Source of the DNA: Amycolatopsis sp. MtRt-6 | GTDB taxonomy: Bacteria > Actinomycetota > Actinomycetes > Mycobacteriales > Pseudonocardiaceae | Reading direction: 5' to 3' | Length of the DNA stretch: 64,000 nucleotides | Assembly (NCBI RefSeq): GCF_017308975.1 | Contig: NZ_JADWPD010000029.1 | Span: 62,001-126,000 of the forward strand | In this document: positions 49,009 to 57,575 of the stretch, piece after piece | Layout: the number at the start of each line of letters is the position of its first letter | Position numbering within the stretch: the stretch's first letter is position 1 | The notes under the pieces: generated by a model | The model's database searches: none | What the model was told of the DNA's origin: nothing | Seen by the model: the letters and a program-made list of their open reading frames with translations, nothing else | Position numbers and translations under genes: made by a program

Positions 49009-49242
49009 CGGCAGTTCCCGGACCCGGTGCACGGATTGCACGTGCATCCCGAGCGCTTCGAGCTGCCGCAGGATCAGCGGAAGGCTTCCGGGATGGGCAA
49101 CGGTGCCGAAAACTATCGTCTCCGGCGGCACCGGCACGACGAGCACACCGCGGAAATCCTCGACTCCTTCGGCGGCCCGTTCCGGAATGGCACCACCGCC
49201 GCGGAAGACGTAATTCGCCGCGGCCACGCTCGCCCGGCTCAC
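49003..49242 (-). CDS. Small 79-residue protein of unknown function
   Basis: A protein with ANYVFRGGGAIPERAAEGVEDF followed by a compact alternating segment (RGVLVVPVPPETIVFGTVAHPGSL) and LRQLEALGMHVQSVHRVREL, which looks like a small alpha/beta fold. GTG 49242 overlaps the TGA of the preceding membrane-protein gene by 4 bp (GTGA), which supports both as real, coupled genes. Codon use is less extreme than in its neighbours. No known family recognised. Confidence 0.65.
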   Translation of the reverse strand: MSRASVAAANYVFRGGGAIPERAAEGVEDFRGVLVVPVPPETIVFGTVAHPGSLPLILRQLEALGMHVQSVHRVRELPS

Positions 49243-49562
49243 CGGGCGTCCCGGCGCCGGCCCGCGGCGAACCACGCGTGGGCGACGATCGCCGCGTCGA
49301 GCAGCAGCACGGCCGCCGACCAGCCGCGGGTGGGCAGGAAGACCAGCCGGGCGACCAGGTCCGCACCGGCGCGGACGCCGGTCCGCAGCTCGGGCGCCGG
49401 GCTCAGGGCGGACAGCGCGACGGCCAGCCCGAGCAGCACCGAGCCGGCCCCGACCCGGCCGGTCCGGACCACGTCGAAGACCACGAGCTCGGCCGGCCCG
49501 AGCCAGCAGAACCGGGAAACGGCGAATCGTTCTTTCCCCGGGGAATCTCCACGATTTTTCAC
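49239..49562 (-). CDS. Small predicted membrane protein
   Basis: A protein of about 107 residues with hydrophobic stretches GPAELVVFDVVRTG, GAGSVLLGLAVALSALS and GWSAAVLLLDAAIVAHAWFA, and an Arg-rich end (AGRRRDAR). GTG 49562 is a tentative start without a strong ribosome site. It is divergent from the MalT-type regulator gene (118-bp gap) and translationally coupled to the 79-residue gene downstream. Function unknown. Confidence 0.6.
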   Translation of the reverse strand: MKNRGDSPGKERFAVSRFCWLGPAELVVFDVVRTGRVGAGSVLLGLAVALSALSPAPELRTGVRAGADLVARLVFLPTRGWSAAVLLLDAAIVAHAWFAAGRRRDAR

Positions 49563-49680
49563 CCGGTCCACGATTGTGCCCGCCCCCGTTGTTCTCTTCG
49601 CCCGCAGCGGGTGAGCCGGGCAATTGCGTGGCAGGATCCGCCGGGATTGTCTTGCGAACCGATCGAGAAGGAGAACGGAC

Positions 49681-52347
49681 ATGCGGCAATGCCACGACGT
49701 CCCGACCCGAAGACGGGTACCGAGCGCCAAGATCACCGTGCCCAGCCCGCCGGCGGACTTCGTTTCCCGGCCGCGGCTGCGCAGCGTCCTCGACGGAGCG
49801 GGCGAAGCGGCCATGGTGTTCGTCGGGGCCCCGGCCGGGTTCGGCAAGACGCTGCTCCTGGCCGAGTGGGCGCGGCACCGCGACGGCGACGCGGTCGCCT
49901 GGCTGTCGGCTGACGCCGACGACAACGACGACCGGCTCTTCTGGAGCGCGGCCCTCGAAGCCCTCGGCCGCTGCGGCCGGATCCCGGACGGCAACCCGCT
50001 GCGGCGGCTGGCGGTTCCCGACGCGCCGAGCACCGACCTCACCTTCCTCGCCCAGGTCGCCGACGCGCTCGACACGGTGCCCGAACCCGTGGTGCTCGTC
50101 CTCGACAACGCTCAAGAGATCACCTCCCCCGGCCCGTGGCGGGGGTTGCGGGCGCTGGTCCGCCACCAGCCGGCGGGCCTGTGCCTGGCGGTCGCGAGCC
50201 GGCGGGAACCGCCGTTGCCGCTGGGCCGGGCCCGGCTCGCGGACCGGCTCGTCGAGGTCGGTGCCGCCCGGCTGCGGTTCACCGCCGAAGAGGCGGGCGC
50301 CCTGCTGGCCACGGCCGGCTCGGCGATCCCGCGGGACCAGGTCGGCCACCTGGTCGCCCGGACCGGAGGCTGGCCCGCCGGGCTGCGGCTCGCCGCGGCG
50401 TCGGCGGCCCGGCACGGCAGCCTGCGGGACTTCTGCGCCGGCCGCGACAGCTCCGTGCTCGGCTACCTGACCGACGAGGTGCTCGCCGCCCTCACCCCGC
50501 CGCAGCGGGAACTGCTGCGGACGATCAGCATCTGCGACGACGTCCCGGCCGGGCTGGCGCCGGAGCTCTCCGGCCGGGTGGACGCCGAGGCCCTGCTGCG
50601 CGAGCTCGGCGAGCCGGCCACCCAGGTCGTCGACTCCGGCGGCACCCCGCCGCACCACCAGGTGCTGCCGGTGCTGCGCACCTACCTGCGCGCGGACCTG
50701 CAGCGGCGGGCGCCGGACCGGACGCGGACCCTGCACGCGAAGGCGGCCCGCTGGTTCGCCGAGCACGACCGGCCCGCGCCGGCGCTGCTCCACAGCGTCC
50801 GTTCGGGCCGGCCCGAGCGGGTCCGCGAGCTGCTGCGCGAGCACGCCGTGACGCTGTTCCTCGCGGGTGAGCACCACGTCCTGCGGCTGGCGCTGGCCCT
50901 GCTGGAGGACCGCCGGATCGCCGTCGACCCGCCGGCCGCGCTGGTCTCGGCCGGGCTGTATCTGGAGGCGGCCGAGCCGTCGGCGGCCGGCCTGCAGCTG
51001 GCCCGGGCGGAGGCGTCGTGGCCGGACCGGCCGACGGCGGAGCTGACCGTGCTGCGGCAGCTGACGTACGCCTGGCTCGACCGGCTCGACCACTCCCCGG
51101 CCCCGGCCGCCCGCCGGGCCGGGCAGGTCGACGAGGAGCTGGCCGGCGGCGCCGGGCTGGGCGCACTCGCGACCCTGCACCGCGCCGGCGTCCTCATCGC
51201 CCGCGACGAGCGCGAGGCCGCCCGGGAAGCCCTGCTGCGCGTCCTCGGCACCGCCGAGCGGGTCCACCAGGACTTCACGGTCGCCCAGTGCCTGACCCTG
51301 CTGGCCGAGCTGGCCTGCCACGACGGCGACTACCGGGCGATGGAGACGCTGGCCCGCCGGGCCGGCGCCCGGCTGCCGCACCGGGATCCGCCGCGGTCGC
51401 TCCAGGGCGCCCAGGCCGGGGCGCTGCTGGCGTACGGAGCCTTGCTGTGCGGCGAGCCGGCCGACTGCCTCAAGCACACGAAGCGGATCGGTCAGCTGCT
51501 CGGGGACGCGCCCGCACGGGCGGCCAGGGAGCTGCGGCTGTTCGCCGAAACACTGCGGGGCGCCGCGGAGTTCGAGCTCGGCGGCTGGCACGCGGGGCTG
51601 CGGCGGATGCGCCGGGCCCGCACCCGCCTCGGCACCGGACGCGCCTGCCCGACCGGCCACGCGGCGTTGTGCGCGGTCCTGGAACAGCGCGCCGCGCTGC
51701 GGCTGGGCGCGGCGGGCCAGGCCAGGGAGACGGTCCGCTGGGCACTGCCGATCCTCGCCGGCTCGGGTGAGCTGCAGCTGATGCGCGCCCGCACCCAGCT
51801 GCGGCTCGGCCGCCACCACGCGGCGACGTCGGTGCTGCGGTCCCTGCTGGACGACGAAGCACCGATGGAGCTGGCGTGGGCCACGATCGAGGCGTCGCTG
51901 ATCGGGGTGCAGGCCGCACTGGCGGCCGGCGCGGCCGAGCGCGCGGCCCGGCTGCTGGACGAGGCCCTGCGCGCCGCGGAGCCGACCGGGGTCCGGTTCC
52001 CGTTCGTGTTCGCCCCGCCCGAGCTGATCGGCTTCCTGACCAGCAGGCTGGGCGGACTCGGCGCCGGCGAGCGGTTCGCGGGCGAGATCCTGGCCGTGCG
52101 GCAACGGCTGCGCACCCCACCGATGCCGGCACCGCTGACCGAACGCGAGCGCAGCGTCCTGCGCCTGCTGCCCACCCAGCGGTCGATCGACGAGATCGCC
52201 CAGGACCTGACGGTCTCGCCGAACACGGTCAAGACCCACGTCCGCGGCATCTACGCGAAGCTCGACGTCCGCAGCAGGCGCGAGGCCGTGGCGATCGCAC
52301 AGGAACGCGGGCTGCTCGACGCCGAGGTGGCCGACTTCACGGTCTGA
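49681..52347 (+). CDS. MalT-type LuxR regulator with ATPase domain, paralogue
   Basis: An 888-residue STAND-type regulator: Walker A GAPAGFGKTLLL, LVLDNAQEI as Walker B, helical repeats, and C-terminal LuxR helix-turn-helix DEIAQDLTVSPNTVKTHVRGIYAKL. ATG 49681 is supported by AAGGAG; an in-frame start at 49624 has none. Paralogous to the regulator at 43447-46005. It faces the two small minus-strand genes and precedes the SHOCT/potassium-channel pair. Confidence 0.93.
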   Translation: MRQCHDVPTRRRVPSAKITVPSPPADFVSRPRLRSVLDGAGEAAMVFVGAPAGFGKTLLLAEWARHRDGDAVAWLSADADDNDDRLFWSAALEALGRCGRIPDGNPLRRLAVPDAPSTDLTFLAQVADALDTVPEPVVLVLDNAQEITSPGPWRGLRALVRHQPAGLCLAVASRREPPLPLGRARLADRLVEVGAARLRFTAEEAGALLATAGSAIPRDQVGHLVARTGGWPAGLRLAAASAARHGSLRDFCAGRDSSVLGYLTDEVLAALTPPQRELLRTISICDDVPAGLAPELSGRVDAEALLRELGEPATQVVDSGGTPPHHQVLPVLRTYLRADLQRRAPDRTRTLHAKAARWFAEHDRPAPALLHSVRSGRPERVRELLREHAVTLFLAGEHHVLRLALALLEDRRIAVDPPAALVSAGLYLEAAEPSAAGLQLARAEASWPDRPTAELTVLRQLTYAWLDRLDHSPAPAARRAGQVDEELAGGAGLGALATLHRAGVLIARDEREAAREALLRVLGTAERVHQDFTVAQCLTLLAELACHDGDYRAMETLARRAGARLPHRDPPRSLQGAQAGALLAYGALLCGEPADCLKHTKRIGQLLGDAPARAARELRLFAETLRGAAEFELGGWHAGLRRMRRARTRLGTGRACPTGHAALCAVLEQRAALRLGAAGQARETVRWALPILAGSGELQLMRARTQLRLGRHHAATSVLRSLLDDEAPMELAWATIEASLIGVQAALAAGAAERAARLLDEALRAAEPTGVRFPFVFAPPELIGFLTSRLGGLGAGERFAGEILAVRQRLRTPPMPAPLTERERSVLRLLPTQRSIDEIAQDLTVSPNTVKTHVRGIYAKLDVRSRREAVAIAQERGLLDAEVADFTV

Positions 52348-52398
52348 GCGGCGGTTCCCGGCCCGGGCCCTGCCGCCGGTGTCGGGGGGAGAAGAAGA

Positions 52399-52410
52399 GG
52401 GGGGGGGGGG
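52399..52410. repeat. Run of 12 G
   Basis: A homopolymer of 12 G in the 129-bp gap after the MalT-type regulator, within a purine-rich stretch (GGGGGGAGAAGAAGAGG before it). Likely length-variable and prone to sequencing error. It lies outside coding sequence. Confidence 0.85.
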
Positions 52411-52476
52411 ATCGGGTGGTGGGGGCGGGGCCGGTGCTACGGGGCCGGGCCCCCGATCCCCGGACGAGGAGATGTC

Positions 52477-52839
52477 ATGGCACTGGCGAGCGCGGAGTAC
52501 CCCTTCCTGAACCTCATGTGGACGATGCTGGTGTTCTTTCTGTGGGTCGCCTGGTTCTGGCTGCTGTTCGTGGCCTTCGGCGACCTCTTCCGCCGCACCG
52601 ACGTGTCCGGCTGGGCCAAGGCCGGCTGGACGGTGCTGCTCATCCTGCTGCCCTTCCTCGGCATCCTGCTCTACCTGGTCACCCAGGGCCGGCACCTCCT
52701 CGAGCGGCAGCGGGCCCGCGAAGCCGCGTCGGCCACCACCGGCGCGGCGCAGATCGCCGAAGCCCGGCGGCTGCTCGCGGAGGGCGTCATCGACGACGCG
52801 GAATACCAGGCGCTCAAGCGGAAGGCGCTCGCGCGGTGA
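52477..52839 (+). CDS. PLDc_N / SHOCT domain membrane protein
   Basis: A 120-residue protein. An N-terminal two-helix PLDc_N-like part (LMWTMLVFFLWVAWFWLLFV, GWTVLLILLPFLGILLYLVTQG) is followed by a basic stretch and a C-terminal SHOCT motif (IAEARRLLAEGVIDDAEYQALKRKAL). ATG has GAGGAG upstream. Its stop overlaps the GTG of the potassium channel gene by 4 bp, so both are made together; SHOCT segments often mediate oligomerisation (known for the family, not shown here). Confidence 0.9.
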   Translation: MALASAEYPFLNLMWTMLVFFLWVAWFWLLFVAFGDLFRRTDVSGWAKAGWTVLLILLPFLGILLYLVTQGRHLLERQRAREAASATTGAAQIAEARRLLAEGVIDDAEYQALKRKALAR

Positions 52840-54020
52840 CGCGCCGGTGGCGGTTCGTCCACCTCGCGGTGCTCCGGCCGCTGCTCACGGTCACCGCGCT
52901 GGTCTGCCTCTACTACCTGCTCCCGGTCGACCAGGCACTCCAGCCGTGGACGGCGGTCGTCTTCGCCGCCGGGCTCGGCCTCGTGGTGCTGCTGGTCGTC
53001 GGTGAGGTGCGGATGATCCTGCGCTCGCCGTTCCCGGCGTGGCAGGGTGTCCAGGCGCTGGCCCTCATCCTCCCGCTTTTCCTGCTGCTGTTCGCCGACG
53101 GCTACTACGTGCTCGCCCGGGACGGCGCGGGCGCGTTCGGCACGGCCTTGACGCGCACCGACGCGCTGTACTTCACGGTCACCGTCTTCACCACCGTGGG
53201 CTTCGGCGACATCGCCCCGATCGCCACCGGCGCCCGGGTGCTGGTCACCCTGCAGATGATCGCCGACCTGGTGGTGCTGGGCGTGGTCCTGCGGGTGATC
53301 GTCACCGCGGTCCAGTCCACAAAGGACGCTTCACTCGGGCGGCAGCAGCAGGGCCGCGACCAGCCCGGCCACCGCGACGACGCCCAGGGTGGTGAGAGCC
53401 AGCGCGAAGGAGCGCCCGCCGAGGTGCGGCGTGCCGGCCAGGACGGACCCGGCCAGCGCCGTCCCCACCGACGAGCCGAGATTCGACACGCTGCGCGACA
53501 CCCCCGAGATGTCGCCCTGCGCGGCGTCCGGGAAGCGGGACTGCACCAGGTTCACCGAGGCCGTCAGCATGATCCCGACGCCGGCGCCGAGCAGGAAGAG
53601 GCCGGGCACCGCGCTCGCCACGCCGGAGTCGGCGCGGACCAGCAGCAGCACGAGGACCAGGCCGGCGCCGGCGAGGAGGAAGCCGCCGCGGACGAGGCCA
53701 CGCTGCGAATGCCGGCGCGCCAGCCGCCCGGCGGCCGCCGACGCCCCCAGGATGCCGATCGTCGCCGGGGTCAGCATCAGCCCGGTCCCGATCGCGTCGT
53801 AGCCGCGGACCTGCTGCAGGAAGACCGCCACCACGAAGAACGACCCCTGCAGGACGAGCCACTGCACGTGCTGGGTCAGCAGGCCGAGCCCGGTGCCGCG
53901 GTCGCGGAAGAGCCCGGACGGCACGAGCGGCTCCCGGCCGGTCCGCTCCCGCACCCGGACGTGCGCGAAGAACACGACCAGGAAGGCGGCGCCGATCCCG
54001 GCGAACAGCCACACCGGTGA
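52836..54020 (+). CDS. Two-helix potassium channel with questionable antisense C-terminal extension
   Basis: The first about 165 codons encode a small K+ channel-like protein: two leading hydrophobic helices, a third (QGVQALALILPLFLLLFADGYYV), the pore with selectivity filter TVFTTVGFGDIAP, and a last helix (LQMIADLVVLGVVLRVIVTAV). That is the normal length of such proteins. No in-frame stop occurs at about 53330, and the frame continues for another 225 Gln/Arg/His-rich codons antisense to the MFS gene up to 54020. Either the true stop was lost by a frameshift or sequencing error, or the tail is spurious. GTG 52836 overlaps the SHOCT gene stop. Confidence 0.75.
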   Translation: MTRRWRFVHLAVLRPLLTVTALVCLYYLLPVDQALQPWTAVVFAAGLGLVVLLVVGEVRMILRSPFPAWQGVQALALILPLFLLLFADGYYVLARDGAGAFGTALTRTDALYFTVTVFTTVGFGDIAPIATGARVLVTLQMIADLVVLGVVLRVIVTAVQSTKDASLGRQQQGRDQPGHRDDAQGGESQREGAPAEVRRAGQDGPGQRRPHRRAEIRHAARHPRDVALRGVREAGLHQVHRGRQHDPDAGAEQEEAGHRARHAGVGADQQQHEDQAGAGEEEAAADEATLRMPARQPPGGRRRPQDADRRRGQHQPGPDRVVAADLLQEDRHHEERPLQDEPLHVLGQQAEPGAAVAEEPGRHERLPAGPLPHPDVREEHDQEGGADPGEQPHR

Positions 54021-54674
54021 CGCCAGCCAGCCGTAGGTGCCCGCCTGCAGGACGCCGAAGACGACGAAGAACAGCCCCGCCGCCGAAAGCACCGCGCCGG
54101 TGACGTCGAACCGCCGCGTGCGCGCGGGCGGCGGCGGTTCGACGATCCGCAGCGCGAGCAGGACGATCACGCCGACCAGGACCACCTGCAGGAGGAAGGA
54201 CGCGCGCCAGCCGAGCCACGTCGTCACCAAGCCGCCGACCAGCGGCCCGGCCGCGGCACCCAGCGCGCCGGCACCGCTGACCACGCCGAAGGCCCGCGCG
54301 CGGGCCGTGCGGTCGCGGCTGGTCACGGTGACCAGGATGTAGATCGGCGGGATCATCAGCGCCGACCCGATTCCTTCGAGCACCGAGTACCCGGCGATCA
54401 GCAGGCCCGGCCCCCGCGCGGCCGCGGCCAGCAGCGCGCCGGTGCCGTACACGGCCAGCCCCGCGAGGAAGCAGCGCTTGCGGCCCAGCAGGTCGCTCAG
54501 CTTGCTGCCGGGCACCATGAGCGACGCCATCGTCAGGGTGAACACGGTGATCGCCGCCTGCACGCCGAGCACCGTGGTGCCGAGATCGGCGGCGATGGCG
54601 CTGACGGCCACCGTCATGGTGGTGGCCGCGTAGCTCGCGACGAACTGGGCGAGGGCCAGGGGCAGCACGATCAT
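53331..54674 (-). CDS. MFS transporter (DHA2-like)
   Basis: A 447-residue transporter with about 14 membrane spans, SKLSDLLGRKRCF as the loop 2-3 motif, and GVVSGAGALGAAAGPLVGGLVTTWLGWRASF as motif C of drug antiporters. Divergent from the GH15 gene. Its 3' half is overlapped by the antisense extension of the potassium channel reading frame; this gene's codon bias and family match make it the real one there. Confidence 0.92.
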   Translation of the reverse strand: MIVLPLALAQFVASYAATTMTVAVSAIAADLGTTVLGVQAAITVFTLTMASLMVPGSKLSDLLGRKRCFLAGLAVYGTGALLAAAARGPGLLIAGYSVLEGIGSALMIPPIYILVTVTSRDRTARARAFGVVSGAGALGAAAGPLVGGLVTTWLGWRASFLLQVVLVGVIVLLALRIVEPPPPARTRRFDVTGAVLSAAGLFFVVFGVLQAGTYGWLASPVWLFAGIGAAFLVVFFAHVRVRERTGREPLVPSGLFRDRGTGLGLLTQHVQWLVLQGSFFVVAVFLQQVRGYDAIGTGLMLTPATIGILGASAAAGRLARRHSQRGLVRGGFLLAGAGLVLVLLLVRADSGVASAVPGLFLLGAGVGIMLTASVNLVQSRFPDAAQGDISGVSRSVSNLGSSVGTALAGSVLAGTPHLGGRSFALALTTLGVVAVAGLVAALLLPPE

Positions 54675-54811
54675 CGGCGGGCCTTCCTGCTCGGGTGGCG
54701 CCCACCGTGGCCGCGCGGCGGCCGGGCCACCTCACCCGGCGGGGATGAGGCAGCGCGGCCGGGCCCGGGCGACGGTGCACCGAGGAGATCCCGCTGCCCC
54801 CAGGAGGAACG

Positions 54812-56626
54812 ATGACCGAGACCACGATCGCCGAGCACGGGCTGATCGGTGACCTGCAGACCGCCGCTCTGGTGACGACCGACGGGTCGATCGATTGGTT
54901 TTGCACCCCGCGCTTCGACTCGCCGTCGGTCTTCGGCGCACTGCTCGACGACGAGCGCGGCGGCCGGTTCCGGATCCGCCCGGCCGGCGCGTGCGCGAGC
55001 TCGCAGATGTACCACCCGGACACCGCGGTGCTGATCACCCGGTTCGCCGGCCCGGACGGCCTCGGCGAGGTGGTCGACTTCATGCCGCCGGCCGGCGGCA
55101 CAGCCACCACCCGGCACCGGATCGCCCGGCTCGTGCGCTGCGTCCGCGGCCGGATGACGTTCGACGTCGTGGTCGCGCCCCGGTTCGACTACGGGCGGCG
55201 CCCGCACCAGGCGATGCTCGTCGCGAACGGCGCCGTGTTCGTCGCGCGCGAGACTTCCCTGACGCTGCGGGCGGTCCGCGAACCGGGCGACGAGCACCTG
55301 GCCGAGGTGCGCGTCGAGGGCGGGGACGTGCACCTGAGCCTCACCCTGTCAGCCGGCCAGGTCCGCGGGGTCGTGCTGGAGACCGACGCCGCCGAGCCGC
55401 CGCGGGAGATGCGCGTCGCCGAGTTCGAGGAGCTCTTTCAGTCCACTGTGGACTGGTGGCGGGACTGGCTGGCCGGCTCCACCTACCGCGGCCGCTGGCG
55501 GGAGATCGTGGCCCGCTCCGCGATCACGCTCAAGCTGCTGACCTACGCGCCGACCGGCGGCCTGGTCGCCGCGCCGACCCTCGGGCTGCCCGAGGAGCTC
55601 GGCGGCGAACGCAACTGGGACTACCGCTACACGTGGGTCCGGGACGCGTCGTTCTCGGTTTCGGCGTTGCTGTCACTCGGGTTCGCGGAGGAGGCGACCC
55701 GGTTCGGGAACTGGCTCGGCGACCGCATCCGCGAAGGCGGCGGCGGGCCGAGCGGGCCGCTCGCCGTGCTCTACCGCGTGGACGGTACGACGGACCTGCG
55801 GGAGGAGAGCCTCGCGCACTGGTCCGGGTACCGCGGGTCGAGCCCGGTCCGGATCGGCAACGACGCGGCCGGGCAGCTGCAGCTCGACATCTACGGCGAA
55901 GCCCTCGACAGCGTCTTCGCCGCCGACCGCGCCGGGTTCGAGCTCCCCCACCAGGGCTGGACGGCCCTGCGCGCGACCCTCGACTGGCTCGGCGACCACT
56001 GGGACCAGCCCGAGGAGGGGATCTGGGAGACCCGGGGCAGCCGCAAGCGCTTCACCTACGGCCGGCTGATGAGCTGGGTCGCGTTCGACCGCGGCATCCG
56101 CCTGGCCGCCGCCCACGGCCGGCCGGCGCCGGTCGAGGACTGGACGTGGCAGCGCGACAGCATCCACGGCCAGCTCCTCGCCCGCGGCTGGCACCGGACG
56201 CGCAACGCCTTCGTCCAGCACGACACCGGCGAGGAGCTGGACGCGTCGCTGCTTCGCATGCCCCGCACGGGCTTCCTTCCGCCCAAGGATCCGCTGTGGC
56301 TCTCGACGCTCGACGCGATCCAGGCGGACCTGGTGACCGACAGCCTGGTCTACCGCTACGACCCGGCCGGGTCCCCGGACGGCCTGGCCGGCGCCGAAGG
56401 CACGTTTTCGTTGTGCAGCTTCGCCTACGTGGACGCGCTGGCCCGCGCCGGCCGGCTGGAGGAAGCCCGCACGGCGTTCGAGAAGATGCTCACCTACGCC
56501 AACCACGTCGGGTTGTACGCCGAGGAGATCGCCCCGACCGGCGAGCAGCTGGGCAACTTCCCGCAGGCGTTCACGCACCTGGCGCTCATCGACGCCGCGG
56601 TCACCCTCGACACCACCCTCGGCTGA
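54812..56626 (+). CDS. Glycoside hydrolase family 15 protein
   Basis: A 604-residue GH15-type alpha-glucosidase (glucoamylase or trehalase-like). The N-terminal beta domain begins IAEHGLIGDLQTAALVTTDGSIDWFC. The catalytic barrel has WDYRYTWVRDASFS, then EEGIWETRG with the probable general acid, and GLYAEEI with the second acidic residue. There is no signal peptide, so it acts inside the cell, possibly on trehalose or maltodextrins. ATG is preceded by CAGGAGGAACG. Confidence 0.95.
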   Translation: MTETTIAEHGLIGDLQTAALVTTDGSIDWFCTPRFDSPSVFGALLDDERGGRFRIRPAGACASSQMYHPDTAVLITRFAGPDGLGEVVDFMPPAGGTATTRHRIARLVRCVRGRMTFDVVVAPRFDYGRRPHQAMLVANGAVFVARETSLTLRAVREPGDEHLAEVRVEGGDVHLSLTLSAGQVRGVVLETDAAEPPREMRVAEFEELFQSTVDWWRDWLAGSTYRGRWREIVARSAITLKLLTYAPTGGLVAAPTLGLPEELGGERNWDYRYTWVRDASFSVSALLSLGFAEEATRFGNWLGDRIREGGGGPSGPLAVLYRVDGTTDLREESLAHWSGYRGSSPVRIGNDAAGQLQLDIYGEALDSVFAADRAGFELPHQGWTALRATLDWLGDHWDQPEEGIWETRGSRKRFTYGRLMSWVAFDRGIRLAAAHGRPAPVEDWTWQRDSIHGQLLARGWHRTRNAFVQHDTGEELDASLLRMPRTGFLPPKDPLWLSTLDAIQADLVTDSLVYRYDPAGSPDGLAGAEGTFSLCSFAYVDALARAGRLEEARTAFEKMLTYANHVGLYAEEIAPTGEQLGNFPQAFTHLALIDAAVTLDTTLG

Positions 56627-56630
56627 GGCG

Positions 56631-57194
56631 CTACGGCCGGGGCCGCCGCAGGAAGCGCAGCGCGACGACGATCGCGGCCACCACGCCCACGACGGCGACC
56701 AGGATCCACACCCACGCCGGGACGCCGGCGCCGATGTCGCTCGCGGGAGCCGGTGTCGGCGCCGGCGTCGCGGCCTCGGTGGTCGCGGCGGCCGGCGACG
56801 GGGGCGCCGCCGCGCTGGACGACACCGGTGCGGTCAGCGTGAAGTGCACGGCGGCGGTCACCTTGTCGCCGTCGGCGGACACCACCTTGTAGGTCAGCGT
56901 GTAGGCACCGGCCGGGCCGGCCGGGGTCACCGGGGCCGAGATCACCGCGTCGACGACCGACGGGGTGCCGACGGCCCACTTCGCCCCGTCCGGGCCGGTG
57001 ACCGAGAGGGGGTCCGGCTGCAGGGTGACGGGCTCTTCGAAGGTGAGCTCGATCTTCCGCGGCGGCGCGGCCAGGCTGGCCCCTTCGGCGGGCGAGCTCG
57101 ACTTGAGCTCGGTGTGCGCCGACGCGGGCCCGGCCACCAGCAGCACGCCGGACAGCGCGAGCACCAGGGCACCGAACAACCGGGCGATCTTCAT
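56631..57194 (-). CDS. CopC-domain copper-resistance-type protein, membrane anchored
   Basis: A 187-residue exported protein. The signal peptide ends ASA, so the mature chain starts with His (HTELKSSSPAEGASL), the N-terminal copper ligand of CopC proteins. The beta-sandwich follows (ELTFEEPVTLQPDPL, VVSADGDKVTAAVHFTL), then a Pro/Ala/Thr linker and a C-terminal helix (VWILVAVVGVVAAIVVALRFL) with a basic stop. No fused CopD permease is present. Convergent with the GH15 gene (4-bp gap). Confidence 0.93.
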   Translation of the reverse strand: MKIARLFGALVLALSGVLLVAGPASAHTELKSSSPAEGASLAAPPRKIELTFEEPVTLQPDPLSVTGPDGAKWAVGTPSVVDAVISAPVTPAGPAGAYTLTYKVVSADGDKVTAAVHFTLTAPVSSSAAAPPSPAAATTEAATPAPTPAPASDIGAGVPAWVWILVAVVGVVAAIVVALRFLRRPRP

Positions 57195-57356
57195 GCGAGT
57201 CCCTCGATCCGACGACGTCCGTACCGGAGCAGTCTGGCAGCCCGCCGCACGGCGCCGCGGCCGGCCACCGTCACCGGATCGGCTGATCCGGGAACCGGCC
57301 GGGGTTCCCGTCCGACTACTCGGCTGCCGGCACCGACGACGAAGAGGAGCCCGACC

Positions 57357-57569
57357 GTGACCGCACCTTGGCGCCACATCGCGACGTTCTGCGGGCAGTG
57401 CAACTGCGGCTGCCCGGAGCTCCACGTCGCCGACGACGCCCCGGCCGAGCGCCGGATCGTCATCACCGACGACTTCGGCCAGAAGATCGAAATGAGCGTC
57501 GAGCAGCTCGAGGTCCTGGTCGCCGACATCAAGGCCGGGGTGCTCGACCAGCTCCTTACCCCGGCCTGA
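57357..57569 (+). CDS. Small cysteine-cluster protein
   Basis: A 70-residue protein beginning MTAPWRHIATFCGQCNCGCP: a C-x2-C-x-C-x-C cluster in nine residues near the N-terminus. An acidic region follows (VADDAPAERRIVITDDFGQ) and then a helical tail (MSVEQLEVLVADIKAGVLDQLL). GTG 57357 has GAGGAG upstream. Divergent from copC across 162 bp, so the Cys cluster may bind copper or another soft metal (inference). No named family recognised; a DNA-independent metal-binding or precursor-like role is possible. Confidence 0.78.
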   Translation: MTAPWRHIATFCGQCNCGCPELHVADDAPAERRIVITDDFGQKIEMSVEQLEVLVADIKAGVLDQLLTPA

Positions 57570-57575
57570 GTGCGG

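Noticed and set aside
53039..53395. A 118-codon frame overlapping the potassium channel pore
   Set aside because: It is a shifted frame of the channel gene. It only indicates where a frameshift could restore a stop at 53395.
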